Counted from the first letter of the stretch, positions 17,378-27,194 are shown. The stretch: 64,000 nt of DNA from Streptomyces kanamyceticus (GCF_008704495.1 NZ_CP023699.1:10044001-10108000), one strand, 5' to 3'. The notes: generated by a model not told the origin, from the sequence alone. A program made the numbers and translations.

Positions 17378-17484
17378 GCAGCAGGACAGCCGCCCGTGTT
17401 GGAGCCACGGGCGGCAGTCGCGCCCTCAGCACACCACACCGACTGGTCACGTTTCCGGTGCTCGGCCTCGCGGCCACCGTTACG

Positions 17485-17725
17485 TGGATGTGGGGCCACG
17501 ACGGGTGCCCGCGCCGGTCCGCGACGGCCTTCGTGACGGTGCTGCCGCGCCAGCGGTGCGCGCGGCCCGAGGTGTCGTCGGGGTTCGGCTACCGGTGCTT
17601 GGAGACATCGGCGCGGATCGTCGCAGCGGTGATACCGGTCGTGTCTTCGAGCTCGCGGGCGGTGTAGAGGCGGTGCGGCTGGAGCTCGGCGATGGCCTGG
17701 TCGACGGCGGCGGGGTCGTAACGCC
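17485..17725 (-). pseudogene. Decayed hypothetical with HTH-like segment
   Basis: On the minus strand one frame reads YDPAAVDQAIAELQPHRLY and ARELEDTTGITAATIRADVS, which looks like a small winged-helix protein. A stop codon follows, and the same frame continues with WRGSTVTKAVADRRG. No start codon is evident. Probably the remains of a plasmid-type gene; low certainty. Confidence 0.35.
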
Positions 17726-17986
17726 TGCGGATTTATGTGCCCTTGCCGACATGGTGATTACGGAGGCCTGACCGTGGGCTGCCAGGGCTGTCGGTTCGCG
17801 CAGGTCATTTCGGGGTTCGAGCTGCACAGGTTCTACCAACTGGCATAAACGGGGCGATCTTTCGGGCAGCCACAGTAAGGAACCTCAGAGTTGACTCAAA
17901 TACCTACCGTGTTCACCCGTACCCGTGCTGTGATCTTGGTTGACCGCGGCTTTACCAAGGGCCGCATATCCACAGGGGGAACGCTC

Positions 17987-18682
17987 ATGAGACGTCTCAC
18001 GACCAGAGCTATAGCAGTGACCACCGGCCTGCTGATCATGGGGAGTTCGGCAACAGCATTCGCGAGTGACAGCCCTGTCGCACCGCCCATGACGGCAGAC
18101 GGCGCAGCCGTCGAGCCTGGAACCGTGACAGGTTCGCCTGCATCGGGCGCCGATGTGGCGACAGGCGCCGACGCCGACGCCACGCTGGAGGAAGACCAGC
18201 CGATCCCCGGCGAGACGGACGGGCCTGACCTCGGCGAAGGGGACAAGGGACCGGCGAGCGAGGACTGCCCGCAAGGTCCCTTCGTGCACATCACGAGGAA
18301 CCTGAAGAACACGACGTCCGTCAAGTACTCCACGTTCGCGAAGAACAACAAGGGGTACTCCTTGGACTTCAAGTTCACCTCCAAGCGATCAGGAACGACG
18401 ACCTACGGCGCTTCTCTCACGCTGAGTTCTGATTTCAAGGTCAGGTGGCTGGGCGAGATCAAGGCCGAGTTGCAGGGGTCCGCCGAGAAGAGCTGGACCT
18501 CTGAGCTTGGGGTCGAAACCGGCGGCAAGGTGAAGGCCCACAGCACCGTCTACGGGGACTACGGCATCAGGAAGGAAAAGGTCTACGGCTACTACGGGAC
18601 CCGGTACAGGAACTGCTCGGTCGGCCACAAGCAGTACGTGACCTTCTGGGCTCCGTACCGAGAGGGATGGACCATCCGCTAA
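17987..18682 (+). CDS. Secreted beta-rich protein of unknown function
   Basis: A 231-aa protein; ATG 17987 follows aggggga. It has a clear Sec signal peptide (MRRLTTRAIAVTTGLLIMG, cleavage near AFA-SD). An acidic Ala/Asp-rich linker (about residues 25-90) and a C-terminal domain follow, with alternating strands (GTTTYGASLTLSSDFKVRW, ELGVETGGKVKAHSTVYGDY) and two widely spaced Cys. The alternating Ser/Thr-rich amphipathic strands recall pore-forming or channel-type beta domains, but I cannot place it in a family. The product should act outside the cell. A lipoprotein gene follows on the same strand, 63 bases after the stop. Confidence 0.75.
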   Translation: MRRLTTRAIAVTTGLLIMGSSATAFASDSPVAPPMTADGAAVEPGTVTGSPASGADVATGADADATLEEDQPIPGETDGPDLGEGDKGPASEDCPQGPFVHITRNLKNTTSVKYSTFAKNNKGYSLDFKFTSKRSGTTTYGASLTLSSDFKVRWLGEIKAELQGSAEKSWTSELGVETGGKVKAHSTVYGDYGIRKEKVYGYYGTRYRNCSVGHKQYVTFWAPYREGWTIR

Positions 18683-18745
18683 ATTCCACCACGTCGGTCC
18701 GGTGATTCGCTGCGCCGGACCGGCGCACCCTCTCAGGAGATCCTC

Positions 18746-19216
18746 ATGGGCCGTAGCGCGGCAATCTCGACTGTCCTGCTTCCTCTTCTACTCGTCACTG
18801 CCTGCTCGAACAGCGACGATGCCCCTCATCCTGCTGGTGGCGAACCTGCTGCGAGCCGCACCGCCAGCACCTCGTCGACACCGAGCTCTAACGTCGGTAG
18901 CGTCGAGAAGAGCTTGCGCCTCCCCGCGCACCCGAAGTACCTCGTGCCGATCCGTAACGGCAAGGGAACGGCGGACCTGCCGGACTTCACCCCTGCCAAG
19001 GATGTGTACACCGTGCACATCAAGTGCTCTGGCGTCAGCGCAATGAAGCTGATCACGAGAGGGCATCCGAAGGACAACCCAAGCGATATCAAGTGCAATA
19101 CGCCAGTCACCGTCGGAAGGGTCTACACCGACCCGGTGAAGCAGAAGTTGGCTGTCCAAGCGGGTGGCGGCGCTCACTGGACTGTGGCGATCGTCGATGG
19201 TGAGCGTCCGTTCTGA
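18746..19216 (+). CDS. Putative lipoprotein, 156 aa
   Basis: ATG 18746 follows caggagat. The N-terminus (MGRSAAISTVLLPLLLVTAC) is a lipoprotein signal with lipobox LVTAC, so Cys20 should be lipidated and the protein anchored outside the membrane. A Ser/Thr-rich linker follows, then a roughly 100-residue domain with two Cys (IKCSG and IKCNT) likely to form a disulfide. Function unknown. It is probably co-transcribed with the upstream secreted protein, and a strong terminator hairpin lies 35 bases after the stop. Confidence 0.75.
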   Translation: MGRSAAISTVLLPLLLVTACSNSDDAPHPAGGEPAASRTASTSSTPSSNVGSVEKSLRLPAHPKYLVPIRNGKGTADLPDFTPAKDVYTVHIKCSGVSAMKLITRGHPKDNPSDIKCNTPVTVGRVYTDPVKQKLAVQAGGGAHWTVAIVDGERPF

Positions 19217-19250
19217 CCGAAGCGGATGAGGCGAAGGCGCGCTGACGCGA

Positions 19251-19289
19251 CGAGGCCCCGTCGCGACGGGGGTGCGCGGCGGGGCCTCG
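19251..19289 (+). terminator. Terminator hairpin after the lipoprotein gene
   Basis: CGAGGCCCCG pairs with CGGGGCCTCG at 19280-19289: a 10-bp perfect stem with a 19-base loop, located just after the two secreted-protein genes. Confidence 0.75.
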
Positions 19290-19448
19290 GTAGGACAAGC
19301 TGCATACAGCCCAGCGTCTGGAGGGCTGGCCCAGGCAGACCGTCTGTTCATCTATCGGGTGTTCACGAGTGGGTGTGACCAGCCGCGGGTCGAGCTTGGA
19401 GATCACTTCCCATCTGCCTGCTGATCGTTCCCCGAGTTGGTGGGTTGC

Positions 19449-20351
19449 TCAGCAGTCGTAGCGGTGCGTGTACGGCATGTCTGGGCACGCGGGGCAGACG
19501 AAGAGGTACACGCCTCCGAGGTCGCCCATGGCCATCCCGTGGCCGATGGTGTCGACGACCGTGTGGTCGGCCATGGGCCCCCGGCTGGCGTCCGGGCTCG
19601 CGGGTCCCTTTTCGTCGAGCGGGAACCAGCGTCCTTCGACCGGTTCCGTGGCGGTGATGCTGAGGAGGTGGTCCATGCGCCGGCCGCAGTGGCAGTCCGG
19701 CCAGTCGGGCTGCTGGAGCCAGCCCGGATACCCTCCGGCCTTGCTCTGGGCGGTGGTGGCCATCTCGTAGTACGAGGAGCCGAAGGCCTCCTCGATCTCG
19801 TCGAACCGTTGGCTCAGGTTCTGGACAAGGTCGCCCGGCAGGTCCCTGTTCGGGTATTCCACCGCCCGCGTGGGCGTCACCGTGCAGGGCCGGGGCATGA
19901 ATTCCTCTTCGTGCTCGTACGGCGCCGGAGGGTCCGACAGCACCCGCCCCTCTGCGACCGTCTGCTCGCTGCGCCAATACACCTTCGGCAGTGCGGCCCC
20001 TGCCTCGTCATTGTGGATCAAGGGGCACCATAGGACCTGCAGCACGTCAGTGCCTGCCGGGAAGGGCAGTTCAGGCACGTCCCGTGCAAAGAGTTGCACG
20101 ACGGGCACCATCGCCACCGGCTCAGGGCCGACTGTCTCGGTCGGGGTCCGCAGCGGCTTCCAGTGCCCTGGCTCAGCGCACAGAGGCCACGGTTCATCGG
20201 CCGGCCACAGCAGAGGTCCGCCGACGGAACTGTCGTACGCCGTTGGTTCGCCACTACGCGGATACAGCAGGGTCGTCTCCCGCGCGTGACCGGAGAGCTC
20301 CGGTATCAGCGACTCCACGTCGAGTGGTGGTGTGGGAATGCGGCGGGGCAT
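19449..20351 (-). CDS. DUF1963 (YwqG-like) family protein
   Basis: A 300-aa cytoplasmic protein. SVGGPLLWPADEPWPLC near the N-terminus, PVVQLFARDVPELPFPAGTD with LQVLWCPL in the centre, and the terminal YLFVCPACPDMP are typical of DUF1963/YwqG-like proteins in Streptomyces. The HCGRR…CPACP cysteines could bind a metal. The family has no established biochemical role but often occurs near SUKH-type immunity genes. A DUF4259 gene lies upstream on the same strand 40 bases away, and the two may form a small operon. Confidence 0.7.
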   Translation of the reverse strand: MPRRIPTPPLDVESLIPELSGHARETTLLYPRSGEPTAYDSSVGGPLLWPADEPWPLCAEPGHWKPLRTPTETVGPEPVAMVPVVQLFARDVPELPFPAGTDVLQVLWCPLIHNDEAGAALPKVYWRSEQTVAEGRVLSDPPAPYEHEEEFMPRPCTVTPTRAVEYPNRDLPGDLVQNLSQRFDEIEEAFGSSYYEMATTAQSKAGGYPGWLQQPDWPDCHCGRRMDHLLSITATEPVEGRWFPLDEKGPASPDASRGPMADHTVVDTIGHGMAMGDLGGVYLFVCPACPDMPYTHRYDC

Positions 20352-20391
20352 GGTGCCTTCCAGGTGGGGAGCGGGGCGAGTGTTGGGCAGG

Positions 20392-20817
20392 TCAGCTCCA
20401 GCGGAGCTGTTCGCCAGGAGACGGTGGGTTGAGCGTGGTCCGCAGTCGGCTGATGGTCGCTCGCCAAAATCCGCCGATCGGTTCGGCGCAGAGGTCCCTC
20501 AGCTCGGACGGCTCGGTCATGATGCGGTCGAGGGCCTGGAGGGCCGGGGCACGCAGATGGGTGAGGTCAGGGATGGGTTCTTCCGGACCATCGTGAGGAT
20601 CGGCAGGCTGACCTCCCCGGCACGGTGCGGCGATCAGGGCGGCTGCAGCAACGGCTTCCTCGGACTCGGGCGCCTCGAGGTAGCCCGCGGCGCCGATCAC
20701 TCGGGTGATGGTGCCATGGATGATGGTTTCGCGTTTGTCTGCGGCTGCCTGGTCGAGGGCGTCGCAGAAGTCTGCTGCGGTGTCATTGTCGAAGGGGCCG
20801 ACATCCCAGGTGCCCAT
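20392..20817 (-). CDS. DUF4259 domain protein
   Basis: ATG 20817 is preceded by caggggaaatac. The 141-aa product begins MGTWDVGPFDNDTAADFCDA, the diagnostic start of DUF4259 proteins (MGxWxxGxFxNDxAxDF). It is probably cytoplasmic and of unknown function. These small proteins are frequent neighbours of immunity-type genes. It is probably co-transcribed with the DUF1963 gene that follows 40 bases downstream. Confidence 0.85.
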   Translation of the reverse strand: MGTWDVGPFDNDTAADFCDALDQAAADKRETIIHGTITRVIGAAGYLEAPESEEAVAAAALIAAPCRGGQPADPHDGPEEPIPDLTHLRAPALQALDRIMTEPSELRDLCAEPIGGFWRATISRLRTTLNPPSPGEQLRWS

Positions 20818-21095
20818 GTATTTCCCCTGATCGTGGTGATGACCGGAGCATCCTGGCATCTGTCACTGACAGCGGCCGGTCCCACTGTGCGGGCGGGAAC
20901 GGTCGTCCGCTGCAGGGGTGCGAGCGCAAGACGCCCCCGGATCATGAACAACAAGGGGGGAAGTCATGCCGGACCCGAAGGCCGTAGGCCCCATTGCGGA
21001 GCCACGGAAAAGGGTAACCGGGCGGCCCAGGTGCAGCGCCAGCTGTTCCTCCACGTGCGTCTCCAGGATCCCCGTGTCGGCCGTGTCCACGGTGT

Positions 21096-23504
21096 ATGCC
21101 CACGCCTCTGGCGCGGTGCCTCATAGGGTTCTTCATCAACACAGTGGCCGTACGTGCCGACCTCTCCGGCGCCCCGTCGTTCTCCGATGTCCTGCATCAG
21201 GTGCGAAGCACGGTCCTGGAGGGCTACGCACACCAGGACATTCCATTCGAGGATGTGGTGGCAGGGGTCTCCGCGGCACGCACGGTGGGCCACAACCCGC
21301 TCTTCCAGACTTGGTTCAACCTGCTGGGCGAATCCGACCGGCCGCCCCGTCTGCCCGGCCTGAACACGTCGATCGTCGAACTCCCCGCCCACGCCTCCCT
21401 CTTTGACCTGGGCCTGTACGTGACGGATCACGGTGACCGACTTCGGCTCGACCTCGCGTACGACGGGAACTTGTTCACCGACGCGCGGGCGGAGGCGATC
21501 CTCGACCAGATGACGCTGGTACTGGCCGGGGCAGTCCTTCACCCCGACCGTCCCGTCGCCGACATCTCCCTTGTAGGAACGCCCTCCCGAAAGCTGCTGC
21601 CGAACCCCGGCGCGGAGCTGTCCCCCGCTCGCACGGCTGCGCTCGCCGCGGGTATCCGTGCGGGGATGAGCACCTCGCTCGTGCACGACTCCTCCACGAC
21701 CCTCGACGCGGAACGTCTGCTGACGCTGTCCGCACAGGTGAATCACCACCTCGCACACCACGGCGTGGGCAGCGGCGACATCGTGGCCGTGTACGCAGCC
21801 CGCTGCGCGGTGCTTGTGCCGCTGCTGCTCGGCATTCACGAGCGGGGAGCGGCATTCCTGCTCCTCGACCCCGCGCACCCACCCACCCGGTTGGCGGCCC
21901 AGACCGCCGCCGCAGGAGCAGCGCACTTGGTGCACTTCCCCGCAGCGGGCCCACTACCGAGGGAACTCCAGGAATCCGAGGTCCCGATCAGCGACATGAA
22001 CACCTTGCTCGCCACAACCTCCGAGCCGTTGCCCGCCCTTCCCCCGGCGCCGTCCGGCCCCGCCTACGTGATGTTCACCTCCGGCTCGACCAGCGCCGTA
22101 CCCCGTGGAGTCGTCGGTACGTCGGCCCCGCTCGCGCACTTCCTCTCCTGGTACACCAACGCCTTCCAGCTCACGGCGGACAGCCGCTTCGCGCTGCTCT
22201 CCGGGCTCGGGCACGACCCTCTGCTCCGGGACATCCTGACCCCTCTGTGGACGGGTGGGCAGCTACATGTTCCCGACGACGACCTGTTGCACAACCCGGT
22301 GTCCCTGCTGCGCTGGCTGGCGCACCGCCGCATCACGGTCCTGCACCTCACTCCACCGCTTGCCCGACTGCTCGCCCTCGCCGCCGCGGAGGCGGGAGTA
22401 CGGCTGCCCGAGGTCCGCCTGGTCTGCTACGGAGGCGACGTCCTGCGCAGCCAGGATGTGTCGTCCCTGGCCGCGATCGCACCGTACGCCCGGCACGTGA
22501 ACTTCTACGGAGCCACCGAGACGCCGCAAGCCATGACGTATCACGTGGTGTCCCCGCAGGAAGTCATGGGCGACGAGACGGCAGCCGTCGAGGGAGCGGG
22601 AGCATCCGTCCCGATCGGTACGGGAATCGACGGCGTACAAGCCCTGATCATCAACGCTGCCGGAAACCTGGCCGGCATCGGCGAGGTGGGTGAAATCGTG
22701 GTGCGCACTGCTTTCCTCACTGAGGGCTATCTCCAGCCCTCCTCTGCCGGAGGTTTCCACCGCGATCCCCAACTGGGAGTACGTCGCTACGCAACCGGTG
22801 ACAGCGGCAGGTATCTTCCCGACGGTACCGTCGAGGTCCTTGGCCGCATCGACAGTCAGGTCAAGATCCGGGGTTTCCGGGTGGACCCGTCGGAAATCGA
22901 CGCTGCCTTCCTGCGGATCCCCGGGGTGTGCGCCGCGACCACGCTGGCGCGATTCAGTCCGCTCGGCGACACCCGTCTGGTGACCTACATCGTCACCGCC
23001 ACACCCCACCCGTCCGCCGAGGATGTGCGCACGAGCCTGGAGGCTTTGCTGCCCGCACACATGGTTCCCTCCGAGGTGCTGGAGATCAGCAGCATGCCCC
23101 TCACTCCCAACGGCAAGATCAACACTGCCGAACTCCTCAACAAGAGGGCGACACCTCCGCTCTCCGGCGGCGGAACAGCACCGGACGACACAGTGGAGGA
23201 GACCCTCCGCGCCATCTGGCAGGAGGCGATCGGCACCGACGAGGTCGCGCTCAACGACAACTTCTTCGACCTCGGCGGCACGTCACAGCTGATGGTGCGC
23301 GTCCAAGCACTCCTCCACGAGCGCACAGGCCAGGACGTTCCCCTGGTCTCGCTCTTCCGATACGCCAGCGTCAGATCACTCGCCCGCCATCTGCGCGGCG
23401 CTACCACCGAGGACTCCGCTGCCCCGTCCCACCGCCGAGGGCGCAGCCGCGACGGAGCGGCGGCCCACGCTCAGAGACTCGGCCGGCGTAACGCCACGCC
23501 TTGA
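21096..23504 (+). CDS. NRPS remnant: end of C domain, A domain and carrier domain
   Basis: The frame is open for 802 codons but begins inside a condensation domain (LIGFFINTVAVRADLSG to HQDIPFEDVVAG); the HHxxxDG part is missing. The adenylation domain is complete by motif: A3 YVMFTSGSTSAVPRGVV, A5 NFYGATETPQ, A7 YATGDSGRYLPDG, A8 QVKIRGFRVDPSEID, A10 LTPNGKINTAELL. Its A4 region reads GLGHDPLLRDILTPLWTG, a less usual variant. A carrier domain (DNFFDLGGTSQLMVR) with its Ser is intact, and there is no thioesterase. With no start codon in a natural position, this is the 3' stump of a larger NRPS gene. It may not be expressed, although A-T could fold. Confidence 0.85.
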   Translation: MPTPLARCLIGFFINTVAVRADLSGAPSFSDVLHQVRSTVLEGYAHQDIPFEDVVAGVSAARTVGHNPLFQTWFNLLGESDRPPRLPGLNTSIVELPAHASLFDLGLYVTDHGDRLRLDLAYDGNLFTDARAEAILDQMTLVLAGAVLHPDRPVADISLVGTPSRKLLPNPGAELSPARTAALAAGIRAGMSTSLVHDSSTTLDAERLLTLSAQVNHHLAHHGVGSGDIVAVYAARCAVLVPLLLGIHERGAAFLLLDPAHPPTRLAAQTAAAGAAHLVHFPAAGPLPRELQESEVPISDMNTLLATTSEPLPALPPAPSGPAYVMFTSGSTSAVPRGVVGTSAPLAHFLSWYTNAFQLTADSRFALLSGLGHDPLLRDILTPLWTGGQLHVPDDDLLHNPVSLLRWLAHRRITVLHLTPPLARLLALAAAEAGVRLPEVRLVCYGGDVLRSQDVSSLAAIAPYARHVNFYGATETPQAMTYHVVSPQEVMGDETAAVEGAGASVPIGTGIDGVQALIINAAGNLAGIGEVGEIVVRTAFLTEGYLQPSSAGGFHRDPQLGVRRYATGDSGRYLPDGTVEVLGRIDSQVKIRGFRVDPSEIDAAFLRIPGVCAATTLARFSPLGDTRLVTYIVTATPHPSAEDVRTSLEALLPAHMVPSEVLEISSMPLTPNGKINTAELLNKRATPPLSGGGTAPDDTVEETLRAIWQEAIGTDEVALNDNFFDLGGTSQLMVRVQALLHERTGQDVPLVSLFRYASVRSLARHLRGATTEDSAAPSHRRGRSRDGAAAHAQRLGRRNATP

Positions 23505-23656
23505 TGGTGGGGCAGGCGGGCTCGCAGTCCGCGAACTGAACGGCTACTCGTTGGCCACCAACTTGATCTGTGCACGTGCGCCCTCATCGGGATGGGCGAA
23601 CTCCATGGACGTAGCAACACGTGATCACCGACGTGGTGGCGAGAAGTTTCAATAGG

Positions 23657-23684
23657 CGCTGGGCTGGGGTCTCCCAGCCCAGCG
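23657..23684 (+). terminator. Strong hairpin downstream of the NRPS remnant
   Basis: CGCTGGGCTGGG, four bases, CCCAGCCCAGCG: a perfect 12-bp stem about 150 bases after the NRPS stop. No U-tract. Likely a terminator. Confidence 0.65.
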
Positions 23685-24374
23685 TCTGGCGGATAGGGGC
23701 TCTCTCACGCAGCCGGTCGGTAAGCGTCACGGACCACGGACTGCAGACCACAGCGTCTGCGTCCGGAAGGGCCCTGGGCCGAACGTGACAGACGGACCAA
23801 CGTCAGACAAGACTCCACGAGCACCATGTGGCAGGGCGTCAGGCACGCTCTCACTCCAGCGAGATCTCACCATCTGGGAGCCAGTCCTCCCAGTAGCCGT
23901 CGATGAGGTCGAGCAGGATCGCAGTGGAGGGTCACGATGGCCGCGATCGAGCGCTACCGGCCCCAACTCCCGGCCCCGTAGGGGGTGCTGCTAGGACACT
24001 TTCGTCGGTGTCCCAGCGCGGAGAACGAACGCGGGACGGCGCTTCGCTCGCGCTGAGGAACCGAGCCGTTCTACTGCCGCCCGGGCGCGGGTGGAGAAGT
24101 CTGAGGAGAAACTGGCCAATTTGATTGGCAAGTTGGGTCAGGCTCGGGTTGGGGGAGTCTGGAACGGCTTCGGATCGCCCCGGAGATGATGGCTGAGATA
24201 CCGGCGGGCGCCTCGTCCGTGCCGGAGGCGTCGGCGGCCGTGGACTGTGGCCGGGAGTCATCCTGTAGGCCGCACCAGGGGTAGGCGGGACGACGGCGCA
24301 CGCCTTCTCGACCTCTCATTCTCGGATCAGATTCCTCTTGATCACTCAACTTGCTGTTTGAGATGCTTGGCGCC
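23685..24374. other. No supported gene
   Basis: About 690 bases with no gene I can support. One short stretch (LTIWEPVLPV near 23870) faintly recalls the start of IS4/IS5-type transposases, but it is too short to call. Confidence 0.4.
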
Positions 24375-24941
24375 ATGTCCCAAGTGATCTTGCGTACTGA
24401 ACGGGTCCATCTGACCCCACAGTCCGACGAGTATCTGGAATATCAGGTTGAGCTCGATGCCGACCCCGAGGTGATGCGTCACCTGGGCGGTGCGCGCAGC
24501 CGTGAGCAGGTGGAGGCAGCGCTTCGCGGGAACCTCGCGGATGCGGACCGGGCTGTGGGTCTGGGGTATTGGGCCGGGTTCGTCGAGGGACACTTTGTCG
24601 GCTACTGGATCCTGCGGCCGCCGGGCCCTGTCGACCAGGAACCAGTGGCAGGCCAGGGCGAACTCGGGTTCAAGCTACTGCGGCGCTACTGGCGCCAAGG
24701 ACTCGGCAGCGAGGGATCTCGTGAGCTGCTCCGGCATGGCTTCGAGGACCTCGGGCTGAGCCGGATCGGCGCCATGACGGGGGCGGCCAACACGGCCTCG
24801 CGGGCCACACTGGCCGCTCTCGGGTTGCGGTATGTCCGTGAATTCCAGGCGGATGCCGCTGACTTCCCGCCGGGTGCCGACCCGCGAACAGTCGAGTATG
24901 CGATCACCCAAGAGCAGTGGCATGCAGTCCGGAGCGCGTGA
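24375..24941 (+). CDS. GNAT family N-acetyltransferase (RimJ/RimL type)
   Basis: A 188-aa protein, ATG 24375 (MSQVILRTERVHLTP). It has the RimJ/RimL-like layout: LRTERVHL at the start, GELGFKLLRRYWRQGLGSEG (acetyl-CoA-binding loop, Q/RxxGxG/A as RQGLGS), then LGLSRIGAMTGAANTASRAT and ALGLRYVREFQ. This branch acetylates N-terminal amines of proteins or small molecules. The Shine-Dalgarno sequence is weak. It is a single gene with no obvious functional neighbours. Confidence 0.8.
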   Translation: MSQVILRTERVHLTPQSDEYLEYQVELDADPEVMRHLGGARSREQVEAALRGNLADADRAVGLGYWAGFVEGHFVGYWILRPPGPVDQEPVAGQGELGFKLLRRYWRQGLGSEGSRELLRHGFEDLGLSRIGAMTGAANTASRATLAALGLRYVREFQADAADFPPGADPRTVEYAITQEQWHAVRSA

Positions 24942-25095
24942 GCGGCGTCAGGAGACAACACCACCGGGCGCCTGCAACTCCCTTGCTCCCTAGGCGCATT
25001 GATCCAGCGGCACAGCTGAGGGTGCCGTGGAGCCAGGGGGGCATGGCAATCTTTTCTACCCGTGAGGGTCCACCGACCCGACGGTCGGTGGGCCC

Positions 25096-25911
25096 TCACG
25101 CACGCTCGACGATCCCCAGCTCTTCGGTACTTGCGGCAAGTGAGGAATCGGATCGGGCTTGGGGGAAAGCGCGGGTCCTCATCACCAAGGCGATCAGGCG
25201 GTCGATCTCGTGGGCGTCACCGCGGAAGTAGGCCAGTGGGACAACGAAGGCGAGCGACAGGGCATCGAGAACCTCGTCCGACGCCACCCGTACTGTGCCC
25301 TGACGCAGGTCCCTCACGGTGTCCGCGGTGAGCACGAACCGGCCGATCCTACGGTTGCCCGCCGAGGCCAGAGCTTCGTCCGTCGGCAACGTGCCGTCGT
25401 AGACCTGCTCCCGCAGGTGTTTGATCTTCCCGGCGAGGCTCTGCGCGGCCCAAGGCGTCGGCGGTTCCCCTTCCGGTGTTACGGCCGGCACGTCATGGCC
25501 GAACGATCTGCGCTGGGCCGCCAGGAGCTCGGATCGGGTGACCTTGTATGCCTTCGCCAGTGCCGTCACCGCATCATCGGACAGCGTGCGCTTGCCGTTC
25601 TCCGCTGCGCGCACGGGCATCGGTGACACCGTTCTGGTGTAGATAGCGGTATCCGACTGCGTCATGCCGGCATCACAGCGAAGATCGGCGAGGTTGGGCG
25701 GTGCCAGCCGCGGAAAGAGCTGGTCGAGGTCTGCTTCAACGGCCTGGGCGATGCCCGGCAGACGTTCCTGCGAAGGGGTTGCCTGCCCCGTTTCCCAGCG
25801 TGAGATGGCGTTGGTCTTGACGCCTACAGCAGCGGCCACATCGCCCTGCGACAGGCGACGGAGCACGCGGCAATCGCGCAGCTTCCTGCCGTCGAAGATG
25901 CGGTCGGGCAT
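25096..25911 (-). CDS. XRE-family regulator with repeated HTH domains (paralogue 1)
   Basis: A 271-aa cytoplasmic regulator starting at ATG 25911 (MPDRIFDGRKLRDCRVLRRL). The first HTH (about residues 10-65) reads LSQGDVAAAVGVKTNAISRW. A second HTH-like unit (about 75-130) reads RCDAGMTQSDTAIYTRTVS. A third, degenerate unit (about 165-235) includes IGRFVLTADTVRDLRQG. The architecture matches the XRE protein at 46630-47532. Both genes share a promoter-proximal sequence, which suggests auto- or cross-regulation. Targets are unknown. Confidence 0.85.
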   Translation of the reverse strand: MPDRIFDGRKLRDCRVLRRLSQGDVAAAVGVKTNAISRWETGQATPSQERLPGIAQAVEADLDQLFPRLAPPNLADLRCDAGMTQSDTAIYTRTVSPMPVRAAENGKRTLSDDAVTALAKAYKVTRSELLAAQRRSFGHDVPAVTPEGEPPTPWAAQSLAGKIKHLREQVYDGTLPTDEALASAGNRRIGRFVLTADTVRDLRQGTVRVASDEVLDALSLAFVVPLAYFRGDAHEIDRLIALVMRTRAFPQARSDSSLAASTEELGIVERA

Positions 25912-25941
25912 GCGGAGACTCCAAGAGGTTTGGCGGGTGCC

Positions 25942-25998
25942 ATCACTCTAGCCACTTGATCAAATCATCAGAAGGGGATAGTTTCACCTTCTGGTGAT
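25942..25998 (-). promoter_or_regulatory. Promoter box and imperfect palindrome upstream of XRE paralogue 1
   Basis: CACTCTAGCCACTTGATC and the following AAATCA (to 25966) recur almost exactly upstream of the second XRE gene (47571-47596). Read on the minus strand this gives TAGAGT, a plausible -10 box. Next to it, ATCATCAGAAGG (25964-25975) and CCTTCTGGTGAT (25987-25998) form an 11-of-12 inverted repeat, a likely operator. Confidence 0.6.
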
Positions 25999-26489
25999 CC
26001 GAGGTGTGGGTCACCGTGCGCTGGACCGCACAGATATTTCACCTCAGAACAGCCCACTCCCCAGGGAGAAGTGAGCCGGACCCAGCCGATACAGGTTCCG
26101 AGGCCGTGATCGGCCAGGTCCGAATGAGTCCCCGACAACGGAGATCTTGATGAGTGTGGCACCGATGGCGCCAGATCAGCAGAGTGAAGCACAGAGTTGT
26201 CATATTCAAGTACATGGCACGGCGCATCCGTTGGGCGGGCCTGGTGATCTCCCGCCGGAACGGCCGGTAGCTGGCGTCGGCCTGAGGCCCATCGCCTCCG
26301 AAGTCATCGGCGCCAGGGGCAGCACCGGTGCCGGTTCGGGTCGGGCGCACTGCGCATCGCCCGCTGCGACTGCCTGAGCGGGCCGCGGGGCCCACACCCC
26401 TGACCCGAAAACAACGTGAGGTCCCATGGCGGCGACTGTGATGAGTCCCGTGCCACGCCGTATCGGTAGGCCTGAGGGCGAACTGGAGG
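25999..26489. other. No supported gene
   Basis: Nothing recognisable apart from the promoter-side sequence of the XRE gene. It probably contains unrecognisable remains adjoining the IS110 fragment. Confidence 0.4.
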
Positions 26490-26993
26490 CCGAGTCGATG
26501 AAGTCGTCGTACGGCCTGGCGGGCGGCACGGTTGGGGGAGCGGTGGAGGAAGCAGGCGCCGCCGAGGTGCTTGGTGTCCTGGGTGCGCGCGGCCATAGCC
26601 GCGGCGCCCAGGGTCGTCTGGAGCCATTTGTTGCCGAAGCGGCCGGTCAACCCTTAGCCGAAGGCCGGGATCCAGGGGCGCATGCGGGCCTTGGTCATCG
26701 TGACCGGCACGTCGAGGTCGCGTGTCCCCTCGAACAGGGCCTCCAGTATCGCCCGGCCGCAGATGCCCATGATGTCGGTGGCCAGGCAAGAGAGCTTGAT
26801 GTCCGCTTCCGCCAAGGGCTTCTCCAGCCGCTACGTGGCCGGGGACCGCGCCACGGCCAACAATGTCCGCAGGCGGGTGAGCTCACGCAGGCGACGGATC
26901 GGCCACGGTGGCATGAACGGGGGGCGGACCAGGCCGCGTTCGACGATCTGGGCGATCCGATGGGCGTCTTTCACGTCGGTACCGTTCTTCTAG
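26490..26993 (-). pseudogene. IS110-family transposase remnant 2
   Basis: The minus strand reads NGTDVKDAHRIAQIVERGLV (the conserved T/NDxKDA box), PPWPIRRLRELTRLRTLLA, a stop, then KLSCLATDIMGICGRAILEA, TMTKARMRPWIPAFG, a second stop and GLTGRFGNKWLQTTLGAAAM. The first part and the end are missing. It is an inactive relic, different in sequence from the IS110 piece at 5525. Confidence 0.75.
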
Positions 26994-27194
26994 CCCACGG
27001 GCTCGGATCGCGCCCAGGCGGCAGGACTTCGCTGGACGGCCACCCACCGATCTCCACCCGCTCAGGATGGCGCTGTCAGGCGATCGGATTACTCCCACCA
27101 CCTGTGACAGAGAGATGGCGTTTGTTCCGTCGGCCAGCTCACGGCCAGTCACGCGCGTCATCGCGGTGACCCACCACCCGAGGTGCGGTGTTAC

